Shown in pieces: positions 1-5,639 of a stretch of DNA of 6,186 nucleotides. The translations under genes were made by a program, and so were the position numbers. This stretch comes from Gammaproteobacteria bacterium (GTDB taxonomy: Bacteria; Pseudomonadota; Gammaproteobacteria; Tenderiales; Tenderiaceae), in assembly GCA_027001525.1 (NCBI GenBank), contig JALTMR010000188.1:1-6186 (forward strand), read 5' to 3'. The stretch's first letter is position 1; each line of letters opens with the position of its first letter. Below the pieces are notes generated by a model that was given only the letters and a program-made list of their open reading frames with translations, had not been told where the DNA came from and did not search any database.

Positions 1-454
1 CGCCACCGATGGCGTCCGCCCCCCACAACGCACTCTGCGTGCCGCGCAGAATTTCAATGCGTTCAATATCTGCGGTCAACAGATGAGCAAAGTTGACGCT
101 CCCCCCGTTGCCGGGATTGACCTCGATACCATCAATCATCACCAGCACCTGGTCCGCCTCGCTGCCACGCATTCTGACCTGCGTAAACTTGCCCATCCCG
201 CCCGACTGGCTTACCGCCAGCCCGGGTACGGTCCGCAGCACATCGGCAACGTAGGTCTGCTGGCTGTCGCGCAGGGTCTGTTCGGTGATCACGGTAACAG
301 CACTGCCCATGGCATTGAGCGACACGGGTGTACGACTGGCGGTGATAGAGATGGGATCGAGCTCCACTACATCAGTGGCCTGAAGCTGGGGGCTGAACAC
401 AAGGGGCAGACAAGCCGCCGACGACAGCGCAAGGCGGTAGGATCGTAATTTCAT
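1..454 (-). CDS. btuB: BtuB-like TonB-dependent outer-membrane cobalamin receptor, N-terminal part
   Basis: Outer-membrane receptor expected to import vitamin B12 using TonB energy. Only the first 151 residues are present; the gene runs off the left edge and the beta-barrel is missing. Residues 1-26 look like a Sec signal peptide (MKLR start, hydrophobic core, probable cleavage after QLQA). A TonB-box-like stretch follows (ISITASRTP, near residues 35-43), then a plug domain with VITEQTLRD, DVLRTVPGLAV, VRMRGSEADQVLVMIDGIEV and IERIEILRGTQSALWGADAIGG. The order and wording closely follow the E. coli BtuB plug (VLVLIDGVRLN, RGPRSAVYGSDAIGG). The ATG at 454 is chosen because it gives a complete signal peptide and has GAGAGA (464-469) nine bases upstream as a weak ribosome site. 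The cobalamin riboswitch upstream is what supports B12 rather than another TonB substrate. A related corrinoid or a cobalt/heme ligand cannot be excluded without the barrel. Confidence 0.9.
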   Translation of the reverse strand, partial: MKLRSYRLALSSAACLPLVFSPQLQATDVVELDPISITASRTPVSLNAMGSAVTVITEQTLRDSQQTYVADVLRTVPGLAVSQSGGMGKFTQVRMRGSEADQVLVMIDGIEVNPGNGGSVNFAHLLTADIERIEILRGTQSALWGADAIGG

Positions 455-721
455 TTTGGGATTTCTCTCTGCAATCAATCGAGTCACACGTTGCAAAGCA
501 GACACTCGGTCCCACAATGGAGGCCCGGGGAATCACGAACTGTCTGCCCATTTGGAGAGAGCAAAAGAATGTACTTCACTCCCCGCCAAGCAACACCTGG
601 ATACCTGGCGCAACGAACAGTCTGACTGACCAGCAATCAACTGGATGTACGCGCAGGAAAGCGAAGCTGACGGAAAGAGTTCCGGTTTGTCAGCACACCC
701 CGACTGACAAATAGCAACGCT
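455..721 (-). other. Long 5' leader between riboswitch and btuB start
   Basis: About 267 nt separate the 3' end of the riboswitch aptamer from the btuB ATG, and I see no convincing gene here on either strand. It holds the candidate P13-like hairpin (686-711), directly followed by a small hairpin (671-685, CGGAA/TTCCG type stem). Further down, the RNA has GCTCTCTCC (554-562), which could pair over six bases with the GAGAGA ribosome site at 464-469. No hairpin followed by a U-tract is visible, so control by an intrinsic terminator is not evident. Translational control or Rho-dependent termination are possible instead. This reading is inference. Confidence 0.5.
686..711 (-). promoter_or_regulatory. 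Hairpin just 3' of the riboswitch, candidate P13/L13 kissing loop
   Basis: A perfect 8-bp stem (TTTGTCAG at 704-711 read on the minus strand, paired with CTGACAAA at 686-693) closes a 10-nt loop. The loop contains CGGGG (698-702), which is the exact complement of CCCCG in the conserved riboswitch core (826-830). Many cobalamin riboswitches use a loop-loop contact between L5 of the core and a downstream hairpin (L13) to read out ligand binding. Position and complementarity fit that role. No U-run follows, so it is not an intrinsic terminator. Confidence 0.55.
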
Positions 722-910
722 CGACGCAGCAGGTCTCCTGGCTCGTGGTTCAAGTGTCCTGCTTCGTCTTCCCGGCGCGATGGGCACCAGTGACGCGGTG
801 AAACAGGACTTACCACTTACAGTTGCGGGGGCAGCTCAGGCGTTGTGCAGACACGCACCTGATTCCCATTGGGCAGAGACTCCACCCAGCCCATAACGGG
901 CACTGCATCG
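722..910 (-). promoter_or_regulatory. Cobalamin (B12) riboswitch aptamer
   Basis: Read on the minus strand, the region carries the conserved cobalamin riboswitch blocks in order. A GGGAATCAGGTGCG-type block is followed by CCTG, which closes the CAGG/CCTG P4 stem, and by the core GCTGCCCCCGCAACTGTAA (about 818-836). Next come a CACTGG segment, CGGGAAGACG, and the B12 box AGCCAGGAGACCTGC (729-743). The ends are set by a P1 helix between CGATGCAG (903-910) and CTGCGTCG (722-729), all paired with one G-U. Family knowledge: B12 binding usually turns off btuB expression. This directly supports the downstream receptor being for cobalamin. Its start lies only a few bases after the predicted transcription start. 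Confidence 0.95.
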
Positions 911-919
911 ATGCGCGGC

Positions 920-947
920 ATTTTACACATAAACCGTTGGAAGACAA
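920..947 (-). promoter_or_regulatory. Sigma70-type promoter for the riboswitch-btuB transcript
   Basis: On the minus strand, TTGTCT (942-947) and TAAAAT (920-925) are separated by 16 bp. They match the -35 and -10 consensus at four and five of six positions. The predicted start (about 912-914) falls immediately before the 5' strand of riboswitch helix P1, which is where a riboswitch transcript should begin. The promoter lies about 53 bp beyond the nasA stop codon, so btuB appears to be transcribed on its own. Confidence 0.7.
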
Positions 948-958
948 GCCACCCCTCC

Positions 959-998
959 TGCTCCCTCGCAGAGCAACAATTGGCCGGGGCACCCCCCG
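959..998 (-). other. Weak hairpins after nasA, doubtful terminator
   Basis: Between the nasA stop and the btuB promoter, the minus-strand RNA can form a 5-bp GC hairpin (CGGGG/CCCCG with loop GGTG, 985-998) and a second 5-bp hairpin (TGCTC/GAGCA, 959-975). Neither is followed by a T-run, so neither is a convincing intrinsic terminator. Transcripts from nasA may therefore read into the riboswitch leader. Confidence 0.25.
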
Positions 999-1000
999 TT

Positions 1001-3673
1001 TTACTTCGCCCCGGCAACCAGCGCTTTCAACTCCGGCACACACGAACCGCAGTTGGTTCCCGCCTTCAGCGCCTGGCCAATCGCTTCGGCAGATTGCAGG
1101 TTCTGCTCTCGAATCGCGTCGGTAATGGTGTTGATCCCCACCGAGAAACAGGCGCAGACGATGCGCCCCACATCTTTTTGACCCGCCGGTGGTTTGCCCA
1201 GCAACAGCCCTTTGCGTTCGTTGTCATCCAGCGTGGTCTGGCCAAACAGCCCCGCCAGCCAGCTCCTTGGGGGCAGGTCGTGGCTGGGGGCGATAAACAG
1301 ACAGCTCTCCACCCGGTCATTCACCATGCGGACACCACGATAGCGGCGCGCGCCCTGATCGAGGTACTCGATCCAGTTCACGTCATCCTCAGAGGCACAC
1401 AGCATGCCTCGCGCCCAGGCGGGCCAGTTTTCTGGTGCCTGTTCACCCGCGATTTCGTAGCGATAAAAGCCCTCGCCTTTGGCCACCACCCAGTAGGTCA
1501 CGCCCACCAGATCGAGTTTTCTGCGCGACAGGATAAAGCCGTGCCAGGCAGGTTCGTAGGCGACAACGCGCACGGGGGTGTGTTTAAACTCGGGCTGGCC
1601 CGAGATGGCATCACGCTCCGGGTTGACCACCGCATCAATGCGCCCCGAGCTGGAAAACTGCTCGCTCCAGTGCATCGGCACAAAGACGCTGCCGCGCTGC
1701 TGGCCCTCATTGAGGCGCAGCCGCACCACCGCCTCCCCCCAGCGGCTGAAAATATGGGCCAGCGCCCCCTCCACCAGCCCCATCCCCTGGGCGTCCTGCG
1801 GGTGCATTTCGGCGTAAGGCTCGGGGCTGTGTTCAGACAAACGCGGCGCTTTGCCGGTGCGGGCCATGGTATGCCACTGGTCGCGCACGCGGCCGGTGTT
1901 CAACACGAAGGGGAAATCAGCATCGGGCAGATTGGCCGGCAGCCGAGGCTCGACGGGCACAAACCGCGCCTTGCCACTGGGAGTAAAGTAACGGCCGTCA
2001 CCGAACAGCCTGGGGGTCGATGCCTCCGCCTGGCGAATCGGCCACTGGGCCGGGGTCAGGTCGGCATAGTCCGTCTCACTTAGCTCGCTCAGACCGCTGA
2101 TATCAAAATCACGCTCGCCGAAATTTTCAAACCCCGACAGCGCCGCATGTTCACGAAAAATCGCCGCCGGGCCGTCGTAATCGAAGGCCTGGGCAAAGCC
2201 CATGCGTTTGGCCACTTCGCACACAATCCACCAGTCGGGTCTGGCCTCGCCGGCAGCGGGCAAAAACTTGCGCTGGCGCGAGATGCGGCGCTCGGAGTTG
2301 GTCACCGCGCCGTCTTTCTCACCCCAAGCCGCCGCCGGCAGCAGCACATGGGCCAATGCGGTGGTGTCGGTCTCCTCGACACAATCCGAAACAGCGACAA
2401 AATCACACTTTTTCAACGCCGCTCGCACCCGGTCTGCATCAGGCAGGGTCACCGCCGGGTTAGTCGCCATCACCCAGAGCGCTTTCACCCGGCCCGACTC
2501 GATGGCCTGAAACAGATCGACCGCCTTGAGCCCCGCGTGGTCGGCCATCGTTGGAGCCTGCCAGAAGCGCTGAACGGTGTCCCGGTGGTCGGCGTTTTCG
2601 ATCTCCATGTGGGCGGCCAGCTGATTGGCCAGCCCCCCCACCTCACGCCCGCCCATGGCATTGGGCTGGCCAGTGAAGGAGAACGGCCCCATGCCGGGCC
2701 TGCCGATACGGCCGGTAAGCAGGTGGCAGTTGATAATCGCATTCACCTTGTCGGTGCCGCTGATGGATTGATTCACCCCCTGGGAGTAGACGGTGACGAC
2801 GCGCTCCGTGCGGGCAAACAGGCGGTAGAACTGCGACAGCGCCTCCGCCGTCAAACCGCAGCGCACCGCCACCGACTCCACCGTAGGAGCCACCTCCGCC
2901 GCCATCGCCAGCGCCTGCTGGCTGCCCTCGGTGCAGTGATCCACGAAGAGCGGATTGGCCTCGCCCTGTTGCGCCAGGTAGTGCAGCAGGCCGGAAAACA
3001 CAATGGCATCGCTGCCGGGGCGCACGGCCAGGTGCAGGTCGGCAATATCGCAGGTGGCGGTGCGGCGCGGATCGATCACCACCACCATCAGATCGGGGTT
3101 CTCCTGCCTGGCCTGGGTAATGCGCTGGAACAGCACCGGATGACACCAGGCAGCGTTGGAGCCCGCCAGCACAATCAGCTTGGCCCGCTCCAGATCCTCA
3201 TAAGCACAAGGTACCGCATCGGCCCCGAAAGCACGCTTGTGGGCCGCCACTGGTGAGGACATGCACAGGCGCGAGTTGGTATCGATATTGGCACTGCCGA
3301 TGTAGCCCTTCATCAGCTTGTTGGCGACGTAATAGTCCTCGGTCAACAGTTGGCCCGAGACATAGAAAGCCACTGAATCGGGGCCGTGCTCGGCGATGGT
3401 CTGGCGGAAACGGCTGGCCACCTCGTTCAAGGCGCGGTCCCAATCACAGCGCTCGCCGTTGATCTGCGGGTGGAGCAGACGCCCCTCCAGCCCCACCGTC
3501 TGGCCCAGCGCCGAGCCCTTGGAACAGAGCCGGCCGAAGTTGGACGGGTGGGACTCATCCCCCCGGACCTCCAGCCCGCCATCCACCTGGGGCATGGCCA
3601 CCACACCGCAGCCCACGCCGCAGTAGGGGCAGGTGGTGGAAACTTCTGTTGCAAGCGTGTTTTGTACTTTCAT
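1001..3673 (-). CDS. nasA: Assimilatory nitrate reductase catalytic subunit with C-terminal BFD-like [2Fe-2S] domain
   Basis: Cytoplasmic molybdoenzyme that reduces nitrate to nitrite for nitrogen assimilation; 890 residues. The N-terminal [4Fe-4S] site is C15, C18, C22 and C50 (CPYCGVGCG ... GRLCSKG). C137 in the NSRLCMSS segment is the expected molybdenum-ligand cysteine. Mo-bisPGD binding stretches include GSNAAWCHP (171-179), DPRRTATCDIADLHL, GRIGRPGMGPFSFTGQPNAMGGREVGGLAN (321-350), MATNPAVTLPDA and LNTGRVRDQWHTMARTGK. The C-terminal domain carries C840, C842, C875 and C878 (CAC ... CGSC), a BFD-like [2Fe-2S] site found in Klebsiella-type NasA. There is no Tat signal, so this is not periplasmic NapA. 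The ATG at 3673 has GGA ten bases upstream; an ATG at 3679 adds two residues and is almost as good. The frame stays open to 3982, but that extension would precede the family N-terminus. Electron donor and nitrite reductase genes are not in the window. Confidence 0.95.
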   Translation of the reverse strand: MKVQNTLATEVSTTCPYCGVGCGVVAMPQVDGGLEVRGDESHPSNFGRLCSKGSALGQTVGLEGRLLHPQINGERCDWDRALNEVASRFRQTIAEHGPDSVAFYVSGQLLTEDYYVANKLMKGYIGSANIDTNSRLCMSSPVAAHKRAFGADAVPCAYEDLERAKLIVLAGSNAAWCHPVLFQRITQARQENPDLMVVVIDPRRTATCDIADLHLAVRPGSDAIVFSGLLHYLAQQGEANPLFVDHCTEGSQQALAMAAEVAPTVESVAVRCGLTAEALSQFYRLFARTERVVTVYSQGVNQSISGTDKVNAIINCHLLTGRIGRPGMGPFSFTGQPNAMGGREVGGLANQLAAHMEIENADHRDTVQRFWQAPTMADHAGLKAVDLFQAIESGRVKALWVMATNPAVTLPDADRVRAALKKCDFVAVSDCVEETDTTALAHVLLPAAAWGEKDGAVTNSERRISRQRKFLPAAGEARPDWWIVCEVAKRMGFAQAFDYDGPAAIFREHAALSGFENFGERDFDISGLSELSETDYADLTPAQWPIRQAEASTPRLFGDGRYFTPSGKARFVPVEPRLPANLPDADFPFVLNTGRVRDQWHTMARTGKAPRLSEHSPEPYAEMHPQDAQGMGLVEGALAHIFSRWGEAVVRLRLNEGQQRGSVFVPMHWSEQFSSSGRIDAVVNPERDAISGQPEFKHTPVRVVAYEPAWHGFILSRRKLDLVGVTYWVVAKGEGFYRYEIAGEQAPENWPAWARGMLCASEDDVNWIEYLDQGARRYRGVRMVNDRVESCLFIAPSHDLPPRSWLAGLFGQTTLDDNERKGLLLGKPPAGQKDVGRIVCACFSVGINTITDAIREQNLQSAEAIGQALKAGTNCGSCVPELKALVAGAK

Positions 3674-3697
3674 CGTCATCACATCCGGAGAGATCGG

Positions 3698-3713
3698 GGC
3701 AAATATTGCACCA
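3698..3713 (-). promoter_or_regulatory. Sigma54-like motif next to the nasA start
   Basis: Minus-strand TGGTGCAATATTTGCC has the required GG-N10-GC spacing and matches about 8 of 12 defined positions of TGGCACG-N4-TTGCW. It would start RNA near 3687, just before the nasA ATG. Its -24 box overlaps the NtrC site, an unusual arrangement for activation, so it may be a chance match. Confidence 0.3.
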
Positions 3714-3723
3714 TCACAGTGCA
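3707..3723. promoter_or_regulatory. NtrC binding site, perfect consensus
   Basis: The minus strand reads TGCACTGTGATGGTGCA, a full match to the enteric NtrC consensus TGCACY-N5-GGTGCA and close to the E. coli glnA sites. NtrC is the nitrogen-limitation activator that works with sigma54 RNA polymerase, and nas genes are classic members of its regulon. The site sits between the divergent nasA and kinase genes, 34 bp from the nasA ATG, so it could serve either gene. Confidence 0.7.
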
Positions 3724-3737
3724 GCGGTGCTTCTCGA

Positions 3738-3766
3738 AGTATATTAGACGCACCTAATATAACCAA
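3738..3766 (-). promoter_or_regulatory. Candidate sigma70 promoter for nasA
   Basis: On the minus strand, TTGGTT (3761-3766) and TATACT (3738-3743) are separated by 17 bp. The -10 box matches five of six consensus bases; the -35 box only three of six. The predicted start is near 3731, giving a leader of about 58 nt that would include the NtrC site. A palindrome fills the spacer, so an activator or repressor could act here. Confidence 0.4.
3740..3761. repeat. Inverted repeat, candidate operator
   Basis: A perfect 8-bp inverted repeat, TATATTAG-N6-CTAATATA with central ACGCAC on the plus strand, stands out as AT-rich in GC-rich surroundings. It spans from the -10 to the -35 box of the candidate nasA promoter, a place typical of MerR-type activators or of repressors. 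I do not recognise the cognate regulator. In RNA from either strand it would form a hairpin with a six-base loop. Confidence 0.6.
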
Positions 3767-3783
3767 AAGAAAGCCACATCGCG

Positions 3784-3799
3784 TGGCCATCTCTCTGCT
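3784..3799 (+). promoter_or_regulatory. Sigma54-like motif upstream of the kinase gene
   Basis: Plus-strand TGGCCATCTCTCTGCT keeps GG-N10-GC and matches about 8 of 12 defined positions. A start near 3810 would place the NtrC site centre at about -95, a normal enhancer distance, and leave a 78-nt leader before the kinase ATG. The motif itself is mediocre, so this is a hypothesis. Confidence 0.25.
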
Positions 3800-3801
3800 A
3801 C

Positions 3802-3817
3802 AGCAAAACCTGTACCA
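3802..3817 (-). promoter_or_regulatory. Sigma54-like promoter candidate upstream of nasA
   Basis: Minus-strand TGGTACAGGTTTTGCT has GG-N10-GC and matches about 10 of 12 defined positions of the sigma54 consensus, the best match in this intergenic region. RNA would start near 3791 and have a leader of about 118 nt before nasA. The NtrC site would then lie downstream of the start (about +76), which is atypical though enhancers can act from there. Confidence 0.45.
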
Positions 3818-3887
3818 GCCCGCTGTGCTTGATACGCCCCCCACGGCTCCCCATAATCGCGCCCACCGCCACGCAAGCAGAAAGACA

Positions 3888-5639
3888 ATGAAACCATTCG
3901 ACTGCAACCGACACCGGATAGACACGCTGTATGAAAACAGCCGCTTCGGCTGGCTGGGTCTGTTGCTGCTGTTCTTCGTCACGCTCTATGTGGTGGAGGT
4001 GAAAGATTCGCTACTGCTGCCGCTCTACGCCCTGCTCATGGCCGTTGGCATCGGCCTCTATATCGCCAACCTCCGCGCACAACAACGCGCGCTGCAACGG
4101 CCGGACTACCAGCCCGGCAAATGGGCTCGCTCGATGGCCCTGGTCAGTGCATTGAACGGGGCGTTTCTCAGCGCCGCCATCTTTGCCCACCTTGACCTCC
4201 ACCACCACGCCCACGTCTACCTCGTCGCCACGATTCTTGTCATGTCCCTGTTTGGCTCCAGCCTGGTGGCTGCGCCCTGCAAGTGGGTCCACACCGCCTG
4301 GGCCCTCAGCAGCATGTTGCCCCTGTCGCTCTGGCTCGCCATTGCCGGGGACGCCGAACTCAGGACCCTGGGGCTGATGCTCCTCGCCGCAGGTATCCCC
4401 ACCTCGTTTTTGCTCAACCACTACTACTACCAGATGAATGAGAAATCGTTCCGGCTGCGCATGGAGAACCTTGATCTGATCGAGCAGGTCAACGCCGCCA
4501 AGGATCGCGCCGAACGAGCCCACCGGGAAAAATCCAACTTCCTCACCGCCACCAGTCACGACCTGCGCCAGCCGCTGCATGCTCTCGACCTGTTTCTCGA
4601 CGCCCTGGCAACCACCCCCACCACCGCCGAGCAAAAAAACCTGCTGGCCAAAGCACAACAATCGAGCCACGCCCTGGCCGAGCTGCTCCACGCCCTGCTG
4701 GAGATATCGCAACTGGAGTCAGGCCAGCTGACGCCCCAAAGTGAACCTCTCGATCTTCGCCAACTGCTGGAAGATGTGGCGGCCGAGTTTGCCCCCGCGC
4801 TGGATCAGCAGGGCATGGTGCTGCGCAGCCGCCTGTCACCCGCTCTCGTCGCCTCTGACAGACTCCTGCTCGCCCGCATGGTACGCAACCTGATGGCCAA
4901 CGCCATCAAACACAGTCGGGCCAACAAACTGCTGCTCACACTGCGCCCGGCGGCGAAGCAGATCCACATCGACCTCTACGACAACGGCATCGGTATCTCC
5001 GACGCAGATCAAAAAGAGGTCTTTTCGGCATTTCATCAACTCAGCCACCCAAGGCAGAACGACCCGGCCGAGGGGAAAGAGAAGGGGCTCGGGCTGGGAT
5101 TGGCCATCGTCAAACGGCTGGCCACCGTGCTGGGGTGCCAGGTGCAGCTCAGCAGCACAGCGGGCCGGGGCTGCCATTTCCGTATCAGTCTCCCCCGAAA
5201 TACAGCGAACACCCCGACACCCCACGCCCCCGATGAGCTGTCAAACATCGACGTCAGTGGTCTGTTCGTACTCTTGATTGAAGATGACAACACCGTGCGG
5301 GAGGCAATGCGCACTCTGCTCAAACAGTGGCAGTGCGAACTGCTGATGGGCGAAAGCCTGGCCGCTATCGAACAGGAGCTGGATGCACTCCCCTACCCGC
5401 CGCCGTCGGTCTTGTTACTGGACTACCGTCTGGGCCACGGCACCACCGGGCTGGATGCTGCGGCACACTTGCAGCACCGTTTCAACGCCCCCCTCCCCGT
5501 CATCATGATCACCGCAGAGCGCGACCCTGCCCTCATCCAGCAACTTGAAGAGGCGAGCTGCACAGTGCTTGGCAAACCCGTGGCCGCCAACAAACTGAAA
5601 CAGGCGCTGGCCCACTGCTCAACGATCCGCCATGCCTAG
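3888..5639 (+). CDS. Membrane hybrid sensor histidine kinase with C-terminal receiver
   Basis: 583 residues. About six hydrophobic segments (near 21-38, 41-61, 83-102, 108-128, 135-153 and 159-177) form a membrane sensor region I cannot assign to a named family. A short helical linker (about 188-222) leads to a HisKA domain with the H box SHDLRQPLHAL (phosphoacceptor H234). The ATPase domain follows: N box RNLMANAIKHS (N338), G1 DNGIGI (365-370) and G2 GLGLGLAIVKR (400-410). The C-terminal receiver (about 458-575) has E465/D466/D467, phosphoacceptor D512 (LLDYRL), T542 and K563 (GKP), so all key residues are present. There is no histidine phosphotransfer domain. The frame is open from 3633, but ATG 3888 is the first plausible start: it directly precedes the membrane region, has AGAAAG upstream and avoids overlap with nasA. 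It is divergent from nasA and convergent with the response regulator, its likely partner. The signal is unknown. Confidence 0.92.
   Translation: MKPFDCNRHRIDTLYENSRFGWLGLLLLFFVTLYVVEVKDSLLLPLYALLMAVGIGLYIANLRAQQRALQRPDYQPGKWARSMALVSALNGAFLSAAIFAHLDLHHHAHVYLVATILVMSLFGSSLVAAPCKWVHTAWALSSMLPLSLWLAIAGDAELRTLGLMLLAAGIPTSFLLNHYYYQMNEKSFRLRMENLDLIEQVNAAKDRAERAHREKSNFLTATSHDLRQPLHALDLFLDALATTPTTAEQKNLLAKAQQSSHALAELLHALLEISQLESGQLTPQSEPLDLRQLLEDVAAEFAPALDQQGMVLRSRLSPALVASDRLLLARMVRNLMANAIKHSRANKLLLTLRPAAKQIHIDLYDNGIGISDADQKEVFSAFHQLSHPRQNDPAEGKEKGLGLGLAIVKRLATVLGCQVQLSSTAGRGCHFRISLPRNTANTPTPHAPDELSNIDVSGLFVLLIEDDNTVREAMRTLLKQWQCELLMGESLAAIEQELDALPYPPPSVLLLDYRLGHGTTGLDAAAHLQHRFNAPLPVIMITAERDPALIQQLEEASCTVLGKPVAANKLKQALAHCSTIRHA

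Noticed and set aside
83..448. 121-codon plus-strand frame over the btuB start
   Set aside because: The minus strand here encodes an unmistakable signal peptide and TonB plug domain; the plus frame is its shadow.
686..711. Intrinsic terminator in the btuB leader
   Set aside because: The stem is perfect but is followed by CCGGAACTC rather than a U-run, and the loop complementarity fits a riboswitch tertiary contact better.
533..787. 84-codon minus-strand frame in the btuB leader
   Set aside because: It begins inside the riboswitch aptamer, lacks a ribosome site and shows no protein-like features.
869..2083. Long open frame on the plus strand opposite nasA
   Set aside because: It lies antisense to conserved nasA sequence; its translation is rich in His/Arg/Gly/Pro with no domain, as expected of a high-GC shadow frame.
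2147..3256. Second long plus-strand open frame opposite nasA
   Set aside because: Same reasoning: antisense to the Mo-cofactor domain of nasA, low-complexity His/Arg-rich translation and no recognisable motif.
3633..3887. N-terminal extension of the kinase to ATG 3633
   Set aside because: It would overlap the 5' end of nasA and cover the intergenic control sites; the translated stretch shows no domain and ATG 3888 fits the start of the membrane region.
3674..3982. N-terminal extension of nasA to an upstream ATG at 3982
   Set aside because: It would add about 103 residues before the conserved CPYCGVGCG N-terminus, overlap the kinase coding region and cover the promoter elements.
4011..4712. 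233-codon minus-strand frame opposite the kinase
   Set aside because: Antisense to the kinase membrane and HisKA domains; Gly/Gln/Val-rich shadow translation.
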